Shown: in pieces, positions 1 through 7,960 of the stretch
Layout of the letters: every line of letters begins with the position of its first letter
How positions within the stretch are numbered: position 1 is the stretch's first letter
Assembly: GCF_000175575.2 (NCBI RefSeq)
Contig: NZ_CP005986.1
Coordinates: 1,868,613 to 1,932,612 of the forward strand
Length of the DNA: 64,000 nucleotides
DNA from: Acidithiobacillus caldus ATCC 51756
Lineage (GTDB): Bacteria > Pseudomonadota > Gammaproteobacteria > Acidithiobacillales > Acidithiobacillaceae
Direction of reading: 5' to 3'
Notes under the pieces: model-generated
What the model saw: only the letters and a program-made list of their open reading frames with translations
Databases searched by the model: none
What the model was told of the DNA's origin: nothing
Translations under genes and position numbers: made by a program

Positions 1-118
1 CCAATATACGAACGCGGTCGAGCATTTCCCCGCTGGGCAGCGTATCCGCATTAAACAGTTTAATAGCGAGCCGCAACGCTTCTCTGGATTTTCTCTGCGG
101 GAGATGAATAATCGTCAC
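1..118 (-). CDS. Start of an unidentified protein, cut by the left edge
   Basis: An open minus-strand frame begins with GTG at 118 behind a GGGAG motif and stays open for 39 codons to the window edge. The product begins MTIIHLPQRKSREALRL. It starts 21 bases after the stop of the IS-interrupted small membrane gene, so it probably belongs to the same transfer-gene run. I do not recognise the protein; too little is present to assign a function. Confidence 0.4.
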   Translation of the reverse strand, partial: MTIIHLPQRKSREALRLAIKLFNADTLPSGEMLDRVRIL

Positions 119-218
119 CTGTGCACTCCCAATGTCCGACTAGCTGTTCCGCCCGTTGTTATAGCCGTTGTTGTACCCCTGCTGGCGCCCCTCTTCACGA
201 GCCTTCTCGATATCCCAA

Positions 219-1195
219 CATGCCTGTTAACCTTTCTCAGCAACAAGCCGGACCGGGATATGTTCCATACAGGCATTGAGCAACCTCAGGGGCAGTTCTG
301 GCTCCCAGAAACGGCGATTGAAGCGATAGACAAACTCGTTCAGATATTCCTGCAGATATTTGCCGGATACCCCATGGAATGTGCCCAAAAGAAAGGCCTT
401 GAGGTTACCAATGGCGATGTGTACCCACGGCAACCACTCGTCCACCTGATGCGGTTTGGTCACGCGCCCCTCATGCTCTTGGCTCTCTCCGAGAACTCGC
501 AGCGCTATTAAGCCGTCGGTGCGGGTAGGTTGCTTGGGGCGCAAGCGTCGCCGCGCGAATTCGCGAATCCGGTCGGCAGAGACCGAAGGCGTCGTCTCGA
601 TGGCAATAAAGCCCGCCTTCTTGCCCCGGTTTTCCACGGCAACCAAGATCGGTGTTTTGCCTTCGGCCCCTCGACCGCTCTTCCCCCCAGACCGGCGTCC
701 ACCGACAAAGGCATCGTCCAACTCTACCAGCCCTTCCAAGCGATACAGACTGTCGCGATCGCCCATGGCGCGGCGCATGCGGCGCAACATCCGGTGAGCC
801 GTGATCCAGGAGACCCCAATCTGCTTCGACAGCCGCAGGGCGGACAATCCGCCCTTGTCGCTCGCCATCAAATAGATGGCCAGGAACCATTGCACCAGGG
901 GCACATTGGACGAATGAAAAATTGTGCCGGCCGTCACCGAGGTCTGATGGCGACAGTGCCCGCACTGAAAGAGTTTTCGTCCGGCGATCCAGTATCCGCG
1001 GTCATGGCCGCATTTCGGACATCGAAACCCCTCGGGCCAGCGCTTTTGTTTCAGCGCCTCCAAGCAGGCCTCTTCCGTGCCAAACCGCGCTTGCCACTGC
1101 AAGAGGTTCGTCGCTTCAGCTTTCATCTCAGACCTCCTTTCTCTATGCCTCACAGAGAGTTAGAGCTTGATTGCTGAGAATGATTCAGAGGCATG
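219..1195 (-). mobile_element. IS1595-family insertion sequence, 977 bp
   Basis: Terminal inverted repeats of about 25 bp are visible: one end reads CATGCCTGTTAACC and the other, on the opposite strand, CATGCCTCTGAATC, both leading into TTCTCAGCAA. The element is flanked by a perfect 8-bp duplication, TATCCCAA at 211-218 and at 1196-1203, the size known for IS1595 elements. It carries one transposase gene and interrupts a small membrane-protein gene. Confidence 0.92.
227..1126 (-). CDS. IS1595-family transposase
   Basis: The 299-residue protein has the two-part plan of IS1595 (ISXO2-like) transposases: an N-terminal zinc ribbon with CPKC and CGHC pairs around residues 35-60, a helix-turn-helix region (LSKQIGVSWITAHRMLRRM), and a DDE-type core that includes LDDAFVGG. 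The start at 1126 is chosen because AGGAGG lies seven bases before it; the frame is open a few codons further upstream. The gene fills the element and looks intact. Confidence 0.9.
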   Translation of the reverse strand: MKAEATNLLQWQARFGTEEACLEALKQKRWPEGFRCPKCGHDRGYWIAGRKLFQCGHCRHQTSVTAGTIFHSSNVPLVQWFLAIYLMASDKGGLSALRLSKQIGVSWITAHRMLRRMRRAMGDRDSLYRLEGLVELDDAFVGGRRSGGKSGRGAEGKTPILVAVENRGKKAGFIAIETTPSVSADRIREFARRRLRPKQPTRTDGLIALRVLGESQEHEGRVTKPHQVDEWLPWVHIAIGNLKAFLLGTFHGVSGKYLQEYLNEFVYRFNRRFWEPELPLRLLNACMEHIPVRLVAEKG

Positions 1196-1495
1196 TATCC
1201 CAATGAGTGTATCTAGTAGAAATTGCTGGTTGCGAGTCAAGCCAACGCAGGAACCAGAAGATCACGGGTCCACCCACCCAGACGGCGTAGATCCACAGAC
1301 CAGCAACCGGCAGCGCAGCGCGAACGACAGGACCGATCACAACGCCGGCAAGCCAGAACAGAAACAGTTTCGTATTGAAGCTCATGGCAACCTCCTTGGC
1401 AGTGCCGAGAACCTTACCCTCACACCTCCAGCGCGGATAGTCTCGTCAGCTAACGGGCAGCGCAAGGAATGGCCAGCCGGAGAGACAGAAAGGGA

Positions 1496-1513
1496 ACCCC
1501 ACCATGGCGGGGT
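1496..1513. terminator. Hairpin between the two small membrane genes
   Basis: ACCCCACCATGGCGGGGT is an 18-base palindrome with one mismatch, 18 bases beyond the stop of the 1532-1780 gene. T-rich sequence follows on the plus strand and a weaker CCCTTTCT on the minus strand, so it could end minus-strand transcripts, but the fit is imperfect. Confidence 0.45.
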
Positions 1514-1531
1514 GCTTCTTTTTGCCGTCTT

Positions 1532-1780
1532 CTAGCTATTCCGACCGTGGTGATAGCCTGCCTGATAGCCCTGCCTGCGAGCCTGCTCCACCTTCTCCTT
1601 GGTAAAATCAATGCCGGCATAGCCGCCCGCACCAAGCTTCTTCAGAGCAAACACTAAGATTGGCAGGCCTCCAAACAGGACAACAATCCAGATACCGAAA
1701 GTCGGGATCTGCACCAATTGTTTGCTGAACAGCACGACTAGAAGCCAAATCAGAAAGATGGCGAGTTTCAGATTCTTCAT
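1532..1780 (-). CDS. Small two-helix membrane protein
   Basis: This 82-residue protein has two hydrophobic segments (about residues 5-20 and 27-47) and a charged, Gly/Tyr-rich tail (EKVEQARRQGYQAGYHHGRNS). ATG at 1780 is preceded by AAGGGG. It is a clear paralogue of the gene interrupted by IS1595 just downstream: both share the two-helix layout and the NGRNS/HGRNS end. It lies after trbL on the same strand, so a role connected with the mating apparatus is possible, but nothing in the sequence proves it. Confidence 0.7.
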   Translation of the reverse strand: MKNLKLAIFLIWLLVVLFSKQLVQIPTFGIWIVVLFGGLPILVFALKKLGAGGYAGIDFTKEKVEQARRQGYQAGYHHGRNS

Positions 1781-1851
1781 GATCAGCCCCTTTTGCGGAA
1801 AGCTTCTACACCCTGAGCGCAGATTGTCTCGTCACAGCCCATCATCCATGA

Positions 1852-3792
1852 TCATTCACTGTGTTTCAACCCATGATTAGCCGCCTGTACACCTTGATTC
1901 TCAGGCGACCCAGGGAAAAGAAAGCGTTCGGCTAGGTCACTTGTCTCTTTGTAATCTTTGAATATTTTTTTGAATGACCCATCGGACTGATTTTCCTGCT
2001 GCCCCGCCGCCAGGGTCTCGTTGAGCTTGCCCAGGCTCTCCTGCATGGGGGCGAAGGCCTGCTGTATGGACTGCTGCAAGGCGGCGCGCAAGGCCTCCTG
2101 GGGCGTTGGTGCCTGTTGCCCAGCGGATGGGGTAGCCGATGTCGTCGGCGTTTCCTGAGACGCAGACGTACCACCACCAGAGGCTGGCTTGGCGGACTCA
2201 GTGACCCGGCTTGCGCCGACATCCGTGCCCAGGTCATCCGAACCACCCGCACCTTGGGTAACCTGCGCGGGACCACTCTCGGCCCCGGTATCGGTGGCCA
2301 CGGCATCGCCTGGAGCAGGCGTGGCGCCCGCAGGCGTGCCGCCCGCAGGACCGCTGTCCATAGTATTGCTCCCCGCAGGGGCAGGGCTGCGCCCAGCGAG
2401 GGCTGCACCCCGCAGGATGGCTGCACCCCGCAGGGGGCTCGACGCAGACGATCCCGGCGCGGGCTTGGGTGATGCGGAAGGCGAAGCCCCCCAGTTGGAT
2501 GGGGGTAACACAAATCCAGCGTCTTGGCGCTTCGCTTTCAAGGTTCCGGGATCCGGTGCGGGTACGGCGTTCTCCGCGCCAGGGAAATCTTCCATGTCAC
2601 GAACGCCACCGCCACCAGATCCGCTCAAGCCACCCGCAATGCCACCGCCGCCTCCGGGGAAGGGTCCACCGCCACCTGCCCCTTTCAGTTCGCCGGCAGC
2701 ACCACCCATATTGGCGGCCTGCGCTCCGGTCAGCGCACCGGCACCACCGCGACCCGCCAGGGCCGCGCCTCCCATCAGGGCTGCGCCACCGGCGAGGGCG
2801 ACTCCGGCAAGAAAGGCCGTTCCTTCCGCACCGCCGGACAGGCTGGACGCACCGCTCATGATGCTCGACGCGATGCTCGGCAACTTCTTCGTCATCCAGG
2901 CGATGAGCAGCACAAAGATGAGCACTTCGCCGTAAGCAACGATCGCCCCACTCAGGTTGGCTGTCGGATGGTTGCTATTGACCTGACTGAGGATCTGGGT
3001 GATAACCGTGCCCGCGCTCTTCTGCAGGAATCCAATCCATAACAGAATGACGAGGAACCTTACGCCGACCGACAGCGCGTACTTGAGATAGCCCTCGGCG
3101 TGTTGGACGGTCCAGCGGCTACCCGCAAAACCCATCAGGATAATGCCGACACTGGCTACCATGGCGGCTTCCAGCTGTATGGCGATGTACTCCAGCGCCA
3201 GGTAAATCATCGCCAAAAGGGCAATGATACCGACCACCAGACCCACCAGCATGCCCAGAACATCCGACAGGAGCACCGTCGGACCGCCCGTAATAGTCTG
3301 CCAGATACTTTCCAAAGCACCAGTGCTCTTATCCGGAATTCGTGGCCCCACGAGGCAGGCCATGAACACCTTGCTCGCTGTCCCAAAAATCCAGGACAAC
3401 AGGCCACCGCTCGCACCCGTCGCCTGAATAGCGCTTTGCTGGAATCCGTTTTCCACCCAGCCAATGAGTTTGTGGCCATTGAGCAGGAGCGTGTAGAAGA
3501 ACGCAAAACTCATCATCTTCTTGATGAAGGACGTGAAAACTTCGTGGACGTCCTTGCCACCAATGAGCCATTGGGAGACGAGATAGACAAAATCCAGACC
3601 AAAGAGCATGTAGAAAATTTCTTCAGCGTCGGCCTTGAGGCTTTGGTACCATCTCAATGTCTCGCTATCAAAAGCGTTGAGGATGACCCCGGCACCAGAT
3701 CCGTTAATGGATGGCGCGGGTGCCGCCAATACGTCTGGCGACACGAACAAACATAAAAGCAAAAATAGACACCAAATCCCGTATTTCTTCAT
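1852..3792 (-). CDS. trbL: TrbL/VirB6-type inner-membrane channel protein
   Basis: The 646-residue protein has a signal-like N-terminus, then a run of strongly hydrophobic helices between about residues 60 and 350 typical of TrbL/VirB6, the polytopic subunit of the P-type conjugation channel. The C-terminal third is hydrophilic and rich in Gly, Ser, Ala and Pro, as in other TrbL proteins, and ends in a likely coiled region (LGKLNETLAAGQQENQSD). Codons near 2345-2440 are built from the hairpin-repeat family of this region and encode LRGAA and LAGRS units. It follows trbJ by nine bases and must be co-transcribed with it. Confidence 0.9.
   Translation of the reverse strand: MKKYGIWCLFLLLCLFVSPDVLAAPAPSINGSGAGVILNAFDSETLRWYQSLKADAEEIFYMLFGLDFVYLVSQWLIGGKDVHEVFTSFIKKMMSFAFFYTLLLNGHKLIGWVENGFQQSAIQATGASGGLLSWIFGTASKVFMACLVGPRIPDKSTGALESIWQTITGGPTVLLSDVLGMLVGLVVGIIALLAMIYLALEYIAIQLEAAMVASVGIILMGFAGSRWTVQHAEGYLKYALSVGVRFLVILLWIGFLQKSAGTVITQILSQVNSNHPTANLSGAIVAYGEVLIFVLLIAWMTKKLPSIASSIMSGASSLSGGAEGTAFLAGVALAGGAALMGGAALAGRGGAGALTGAQAANMGGAAGELKGAGGGGPFPGGGGGIAGGLSGSGGGGVRDMEDFPGAENAVPAPDPGTLKAKRQDAGFVLPPSNWGASPSASPKPAPGSSASSPLRGAAILRGAALAGRSPAPAGSNTMDSGPAGGTPAGATPAPGDAVATDTGAESGPAQVTQGAGGSDDLGTDVGASRVTESAKPASGGGTSASQETPTTSATPSAGQQAPTPQEALRAALQQSIQQAFAPMQESLGKLNETLAAGQQENQSDGSFKKIFKDYKETSDLAERFLFPGSPENQGVQAANHGLKHSE
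2345..2445. repeat. Hairpin-unit array inside trbL
   Basis: Several units of the CCCCGCAGGGG / CTGCACCCCGCAGG type lie inside the reading frame of trbL. Two neighbouring units are 18 bp apart (CTGCGGGGTGCAGCC on the coding strand), keeping the frame, unlike the 16-bp spacing seen between genes. Confidence 0.7.
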
Positions 3793-3801
3793 GGTGTTTC
3801 C

Positions 3802-4581
3802 TCAATTCACGCTAGCGGTCAGCGCATTGGAGGTGGCGTTTAACGTCCCACCATGTGTGGTAATCCTTTCATCCAGCGGATTGGACCCAAAGAGCATCTG
3901 GCTTCCGGTCTGGTTCAACTCGTCTTGGTGTGTCGTATGCTCCAGCTGCGCCTTCCGCCAGTCCGCCTCGGTCTGCGCTTCGGCTCGGGTGAGGTTATAC
4001 AGCTGCGTGAGCGATGCCGTGGTCTGCTGGCCAACGGCGACGGCCCCCTGCAACAGGGCGTTGCGGCTGTTGGGATTGGCCATGGCGTTGGCAATGGCCT
4101 GCTGCGCCTGCGCCTGATTGGCGAAGTCGTCCGGGTTGAGCCCCGCCGTCTGGATCAGTGTGTTGAGCGCGTTGTTGAGCCCTTGGCTGATACTCTCGTA
4201 CTGGCTGCTGTATTCCGCCGTGATCTGCGGATTGAAGCCCGCATTCAGGTTCTGGAACTGCTGGGAGATGTTGATGGCATTGGTCGTCAGCGCCTGCGCC
4301 TGGCTCACCAGACCATACAGCTGGTCGACGGGCTGCAGGACCTGGTTCATCAGGGTCTGCGGCAGCGTCACCATGTTCTGTACCATGTTCTCGTACTGCT
4401 GGATCTGCTCCACCAGACGCTCGGCACCCGAAATCTTGGACTGAATGAGGGTCGCCTCCTGGACAATCTGTTCGGGTAGCGTCGCCCCACCCGTCAGTCC
4501 ACCGCCGGCGTCGGCGCACACCGGCAAGACCAACATACCCCCCAAAAGGACAGAAACGATACGACGAACTCGCGTGGACAT
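3802..4581 (-). CDS. trbJ: TrbJ/VirB5-type conjugal transfer protein
   Basis: The 259-residue product begins with a signal peptide (MSTRVRRIVSVLLGGMLVLP...CADA) and continues as a helical periplasmic protein, as in the TrbJ/VirB5 family that contributes to the pilus tip and mating contact. The conserved helical stretch VEQIQQYENMVQNM near residue 65 fits TrbJ. ATG at 4581 is chosen because it has GGAGGG in front, starts the signal peptide, and lies 33 bases from the CTATACC promoter element; the frame is open further upstream but only through promoter DNA. trbL follows directly. Confidence 0.9.
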   Translation of the reverse strand: MSTRVRRIVSVLLGGMLVLPVCADAGGGLTGGATLPEQIVQEATLIQSKISGAERLVEQIQQYENMVQNMVTLPQTLMNQVLQPVDQLYGLVSQAQALTTNAINISQQFQNLNAGFNPQITAEYSSQYESISQGLNNALNTLIQTAGLNPDDFANQAQAQQAIANAMANPNSRNALLQGAVAVGQQTTASLTQLYNLTRAEAQTEADWRKAQLEHTTHQDELNQTGSQMLFGSNPLDERITTHGGTLNATSNALTASVN

Positions 4582-4612
4582 GGGAAACCCTCCGAAAGCA
4601 AAAGGCTTTCTT

Positions 4613-4641
4613 GGGTATAGCCAAGGGGGGGTGGGGATAGC
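4613..4641 (-). promoter_or_regulatory. Bipartite promoter-like element of trbJ-trbL
   Basis: On the minus strand CTATCC is followed after 20 bases (5' to 5') by CTATACC, which sits 33 bases before the trbJ start. CTTGG...CCAAG half-palindromes flank the second block (one base is inserted on one side). The same two blocks recur before five other units of this region. The spacer here contains seven G (plus strand) and is one base longer than in the others. Confidence 0.65.
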
Positions 4642-4665
4642 GTTGGGGAAGTCGCTAGTCGCGGC

Positions 4666-4735
4666 AGGACCTGCTGTCCGCAGCACTTGCCGTGTGCAGC
4701 ACTTGCCGTGCGCAGCACCTGCAGCCAGCAGGGCC
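4666..4735. repeat. Hairpin-unit array upstream of the trbJ promoter
   Basis: Units of about 16 bp such as GCACTTGCCGTGTGCA and GCACTTGCCGTGCGCA are repeated in tandem. Each has TGC and GCA separated by five bases, followed by bases that pair with the middle ones. Confidence 0.7.
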
Positions 4736-4740
4736 AGGCG

Positions 4741-4771
4741 CTCACCCGCTTTGGCGGGTTGAGAGTGTCAC
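4741..4771. other. Conserved hairpin, copy 1
   Basis: ACCCGCTTTGGCGGGT forms a perfect 6-bp stem and is followed by TTGAGAGTGTCACT. A near-identical block occurs at 9911-9941. It lies just downstream of the regulator gene and may be a terminator or a relic of an IS200/IS605 end; there is no T run. Confidence 0.5.
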
Positions 4772-4807
4772 TAGGGGGAACCGAGCGCAACGTCCCCTTT
4801 TTTCTGC

Positions 4808-5833
4808 CTATTCTCTCGGGGCCGTAGCCCGAACAATCATGTCCTGCACGTCCGAAACCGCGTTCACAACGGTCAAGCTGACCTCTGGATGGGCCGCAGC
4901 GAAGACGCGAAACACCTCATCAGCAAAGGCTTGCCCTATCTCGGCCACGCCGGTGAAGTCCAGGTATACGGTGCGGAACATCTCAAACCTCGCCACCAAG
5001 CGTTTTGCCTGGGAGCGGGAGACCAGTTTTTCACCCTCGTGCCTGGCAAGGCGCACGGGAACCACGGTCTTACTGAAATCCAGGCTGTTCGGGTCCGAGA
5101 ACTCAGCGTACACAGCTCGCATGGTTCTTTCGGTATCGTTTAGCAGGTTGAGATGCACCAGCGTGCCGGACACCGCTCCGTGGTCGTGATCCAGCAGCCA
5201 GTCCGCGTCGTGGTGGTGCGTGAAGAAAAGGTCTCCGGACAAGATGTAGAACTTGTCAAAGGCGCGTGACGTGAAGAAGATGCCTTCGCCAGAGTGTCGC
5301 TCCGGATCCGTAGTAAACTTTCCCTTGGCCAAGTCCAGCAGGGCTTCTCTAGGGTCGTAGTAGCCTGCCAGTCTCTGAATCCTTCGGAAGATACCCTCTC
5401 CGTTGTCCTTGATGGACAAGGAAGCGTCAATGGCAGTGCGGGCGAATACCAGATCTACCGAAGCGCCGCCGGAGTGGTCAATCGCGTTATTCACCATCTC
5501 CGTAAATCCTGTCATCCAGATGGCCCGGACGTTTTCGGGCAGGTCGGAGACGGCAGGGGCGACTGTTTCTCGCCACGCAATGGTTTCGTCCAAGCCTTGC
5601 AAGGTAAGGTTCCATACGCGCCGCTCAGTAGTCTTCAATGCCAGTTTGCGGAAGCGTGACCGGCCCGATTCTTCCAGCTCACCATCCTCAATCATCTTGC
5701 GTATGCGGCGCGCAATAGCCTGGCGCGACACGCCAAATTCCTTGGCCACGGCTATGGATGGAGAGATTTCCCCCCGCCGCACGGCCTTCAGGATTCCCGC
5801 ATGGATGGCTCTAGACTGTGCTTTCGTGGTCAT
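4808..5833 (-). CDS. Winged-helix / HATPase / DUF4325 regulator
   Basis: This 341-residue protein joins three parts. Residues 1-60 are a winged-helix DNA-binding segment (SIAVAKEFGVSRQAIARRIRK). Residues about 90-235 are a histidine-kinase-type ATPase fold with an N box (EMVNNAIDHS), a G1 box (DNGEGIF) and a G2-like box (HSGEGIFFTSRA). Residues about 255-335 match the STAS-like DUF4325 domain (DFTGVAEIGQAFADEVFRVF). No phospho-accepting histidine domain is present, so it may act like an anti-sigma-type or ATP-gated transcriptional regulator. Four GTAAACTT repeats abut its start codon, suggesting self-control. A regulator of the transfer genes is likely from context (inference). Confidence 0.75.
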   Translation of the reverse strand: MTTKAQSRAIHAGILKAVRRGEISPSIAVAKEFGVSRQAIARRIRKMIEDGELEESGRSRFRKLALKTTERRVWNLTLQGLDETIAWRETVAPAVSDLPENVRAIWMTGFTEMVNNAIDHSGGASVDLVFARTAIDASLSIKDNGEGIFRRIQRLAGYYDPREALLDLAKGKFTTDPERHSGEGIFFTSRAFDKFYILSGDLFFTHHHDADWLLDHDHGAVSGTLVHLNLLNDTERTMRAVYAEFSDPNSLDFSKTVVPVRLARHEGEKLVSRSQAKRLVARFEMFRTVYLDFTGVAEIGQAFADEVFRVFAAAHPEVSLTVVNAVSDVQDMIVRATAPRE

Positions 5834-5835
5834 TG

Positions 5836-5907
5836 GTAAACTTTTAACTCGGAGTCGGTAAACTTTTCTGCGATCAATGTAAACTTGTCGACCGCCAATG
5901 TAAACCT
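5836..5907 (-). promoter_or_regulatory. Four direct repeats (AAGTTTAC) at regulator start
   Basis: GTAAACTT or GTAAACCT occurs at 5836, 5858, 5879 and 5900, spaced 22, 21 and 21 bp, that is two helix turns, so a protein could bind all four on one face. The first copy lies two bases from the start codon of the winged-helix regulator. The remaining sequence to 6084 shows no clear gene; a short minus-strand frame ending LLDPTYLLQLPG near 5911 could be a gene remnant. Confidence 0.7.
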
Positions 5908-6084
5908 TAACCGGGAAGCTGGAGCAGGTAGGTGGGGTCGAGCAGGCCGCCGTGGAGGCCGTCGACGATCGCTAAGATTGCTTTCGTCACCACCGTCGCC
6001 CTCGCCGCCCTGTGGGGCGGCTTGGACCTGAGCGAGCACCGTCAAGCCTATGCCTGAAAGCCGTGGCCCGCCAGGCAAGCCTGG

Positions 6085-6390
6085 TCAGGTCACGTTGTCC
6101 TGGTGATCCACAGCGTTGCAGAGCGCTTTGAGTACCGGGCTTGCGTGAAAGGTGACCACCCGGCGGGCGGAAATCTCTACCAGTTCCCGGGTCCTGGGAT
6201 TACGTCCAGGACGGGCCCGCTTGTCTCGAAGCGTGAAGTTTCCGAAGCCGGAGAGCTTGACCTCCTCCCCCCTGGCCAGGGTTTCCCGAATCGTATCGAA
6301 GAAGAGATCGACCAACTCGGCGGCCTCGGCTTTCTTGAAACCGATGGTGTCGTAGAGATGATTGGTCAGGTCCAGTTTAGTGACGGTCAT
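6085..6390 (-). CDS. ihfA: IHF/HU-family DNA-bending protein, IHF-alpha type
   Basis: The 101-residue product ([20 protein letters not shown]...) matches integration host factor alpha: the [12 protein letters not shown] core, the PGRNPRTRE arm that inserts into the minor groove, and helical ends. ATG at 6390 overlaps the stop of the upstream winged-helix gene as ATGA, so the two are translationally coupled. On a mobile element, such a copy may help relaxosome assembly, recombination or control of transfer genes (inference from the family). Confidence 0.9.
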   Translation of the reverse strand: MTVTKLDLTNHLYDTIGFKKAEAAELVDLFFDTIRETLARGEEVKLSGFGNFTLRDKRARPGRNPRTRELVEISARRVVTFHASPVLKALCNAVDHQDNVT

Positions 6391-6626
6391 ACCGGCTCCG
6401 ATGGCTTCCGGGAGCGCAGCTCCCACAGGTTCACGTTGCGCCCGCGGGAGTTGCGGACACAGCACGGCGTATGAATGTACCCGCGCCGACGCAAATCCTC
6501 CAGCAGCCGGACCGCGCGTGCTGAGGCCAGATCGAGTGTGCAAGAAAGTTGCTCAAGGGTGTGTGGCCCCCGTTCCAACAGGCTGAGTAGTCTTCGGCTA
6601 TCCTGGTCCAGAGCGTTTCGGGTCAT
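6387..6626 (-). CDS. Small winged-helix protein coupled to ihfA
   Basis: The 79-residue protein has a helix-turn-helix arrangement ([31 protein letters not shown] cut short here to its recognition region) followed by two short strands ending LWELRSRKP. It resembles the DNA-binding part of small MarR/ArsR-like regulators but is too short for a firm family. Its stop overlaps the ihfA start. It could regulate the operon or act as an accessory factor. Confidence 0.65.
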   Translation of the reverse strand: MTRNALDQDSRRLLSLLERGPHTLEQLSCTLDLASARAVRLLEDLRRRGYIHTPCCVRNSRGRNVNLWELRSRKPSEPV

Positions 6627-6666
6627 GGAAAAAATCTACGACAATTGGCGGTCGATGGCAAAATGC

Positions 6667-7680
6667 CTAGTCATCGCCGGAAGCTACTTCTTGGAGGATC
6701 CGCTGAACCTCCCCGTTGTATTGGCTCAGTGGGCCAGAAATCGGGGCCATATACCCGGCAATCCCCGTCTCGTCCGCCGCCAGGGCCGCTACCAAACGTT
6801 CCCTGGCAGGATGGATAGCAACTCCGCCAAATCCATAGAAGATGGCTGGTGCCGTCCAGGTACTCCCAGACTCCAGGGGCTGAACCACCTGCCCCAGAGA
6901 CGGTTCATCCACCAAGGCCTGTTGCACCGCTTGTTCTACCTGCGCTTTCAGCGGCAAGATGGGTAGGGAAGCCGTGCCCGTTGGACAAATATCCTCCAGC
7001 CGAATCCAGATCGACGACGGGGCCATACCCGCATACCACCCAATGGGCGCTCCATCGTTGGGTCCCGGAAGGTATCGGACCTGCGCCAGATTGGGCGCAT
7101 CGCCAATACCGGCTTGCCAATGGGAAATGGGCAAGGGCTGCAAGTCCGTCGAGGGGCCCATGGCGTCACTCAACTGATTCGCCGTTGTATTCAGCAACGC
7201 GGTGAGCGTATCGAGCGATTGGAGCAAAGGCCCTTTCTGGGCCAGGATTTCGTTGGCAAGAGCCTCTTCTTGCGGATTTCCGGATTGTGCCAACGTGACC
7301 AAATACTGAGACAACTGCTCCTGGAAATCCGTCGCCACCGCCTGAATGGCGTAGGCTTCCGCTTCCGCATCCCCGCCGATGTTGAGCCCGCCCGTCACCA
7401 GATATTGCGTGGTGGTATCCCAGCGCGTGTTGTGGCACTGCTCGCGATAGCCCCAAGGGGTGGTGACCACAGGACCGGGACCTGCCCACATCGCGGACGC
7501 ATACGGTGCCAACTGTCCATAGGATTGCGCCGCCGACTGTAACTGCGGCCAGGTCTGCGCCATCGCGTTCAGCGCCTGCGCATCGGCTTGCATGGCAGAC
7601 AAAGGATCGGCATGGGCAATCGGCGCACACCACAGAGCCAGAGCCGGTAGTAAGGGGAACAGGATACGACGTAATTGCAT
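6667..7680 (-). CDS. Secreted protein of unknown function in the transfer region
   Basis: The 337-residue product has a signal peptide (MQLRRILFPLLPALALWCAPIAHA) and a mature region with two cysteines (EQCHNTRW and DICPTG) and long helical stretches (about residues 100-175). ATG at 7680 is chosen because GGAGG lies seven bases upstream. It carries the region's bipartite promoter element, but 185 bases upstream, with an array of hairpin units in between, so its messenger would have a structured leader. I do not recognise the family; a periplasmic component of the mating or pilus apparatus is plausible. Confidence 0.7.
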   Translation of the reverse strand: MQLRRILFPLLPALALWCAPIAHADPLSAMQADAQALNAMAQTWPQLQSAAQSYGQLAPYASAMWAGPGPVVTTPWGYREQCHNTRWDTTTQYLVTGGLNIGGDAEAEAYAIQAVATDFQEQLSQYLVTLAQSGNPQEEALANEILAQKGPLLQSLDTLTALLNTTANQLSDAMGPSTDLQPLPISHWQAGIGDAPNLAQVRYLPGPNDGAPIGWYAGMAPSSIWIRLEDICPTGTASLPILPLKAQVEQAVQQALVDEPSLGQVVQPLESGSTWTAPAIFYGFGGVAIHPARERLVAALAADETGIAGYMAPISGPLSQYNGEVQRILQEVASGDD

Positions 7681-7715
7681 CGGAAAACCTCCAAGCCTGT
7701 TTGCTTCCCGCGGGG

Positions 7716-7955
7716 GCCCTGCCGGCGGCAGGCCTTGCAGGCGGCAAGGCGTGCCCCCGCAGGGGATTGCACCCTGCAAGGGCTGCACCCTGCAAGGGGT
7801 CCTGCGGACGGCACGTCTGCACCCTGCAAGGGGTTGCACCCTGCAAGGGCACTTTGTCTTTACAGGTATAGCCAGAGGCGTTCGTGATACGTCTTACAGA
7901 CGGCAGGGGTTGCACCCTGCAAGGGTATTGCAGTCCGCGGGTTTTGCAGACGGCA
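7716..7955. repeat. Long hairpin-unit array around a promoter
   Basis: Tandem units such as TTGCACCCTGCAAGGG, CTGCACCCTGCAAGGG and CCTGCGGACGGCACG fill 7716-7852, and further units lie at 7892-7955. The bipartite promoter element at 7865-7890 sits between them. Transcripts of the downstream gene would contain about 130 bases of these hairpins. Confidence 0.75.
7865..7890 (-). promoter_or_regulatory. Bipartite promoter-like element of the 6667-7680 gene
   Basis: The minus strand reads GTATC, then 19 bases on CTATACC, the same two blocks and spacing as before trbC, pilN, the pilL-like gene and the trbB operon. Here the distance to the start codon is much longer because repeat units lie in between. 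Confidence 0.55.
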
Positions 7956-7960
7956 TGAGC

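Larger units (their letters stand above)
140..1385 (-). pseudogene. Small membrane protein gene split by an IS1595 element
   Basis: The 5' part (1196-1385) starts with ATG at 1385 behind AGGAGG and encodes two hydrophobic segments; it now runs into the insertion sequence. The 3' part lies at 140-218, beyond the element. Removing the element and one copy of the 8-bp target duplication rejoins the frame as ...HWDIEKAREEGRQQG... and ends in NGRNS. The intact product (about 86 residues) would closely parallel the neighbouring gene at 1532-1780, which has the same two-helix plan and ends in HHGRNS. Function is unknown; position downstream of trbL suggests a role linked to conjugation or entry exclusion (inference). 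Confidence 0.85.

Noticed and set aside
2469..3042. Overlapping plus-strand frames opposite the Gly/Ala-rich end of trbL
   Set aside because: Low-complexity mirror frames of the trbL tail, with no ribosome site.
5830..6078. 82-codon frame across the GTAAACTT repeats
   Set aside because: It runs through the phased repeats, has no ribosome site and shows a low-complexity Arg/Pro composition.
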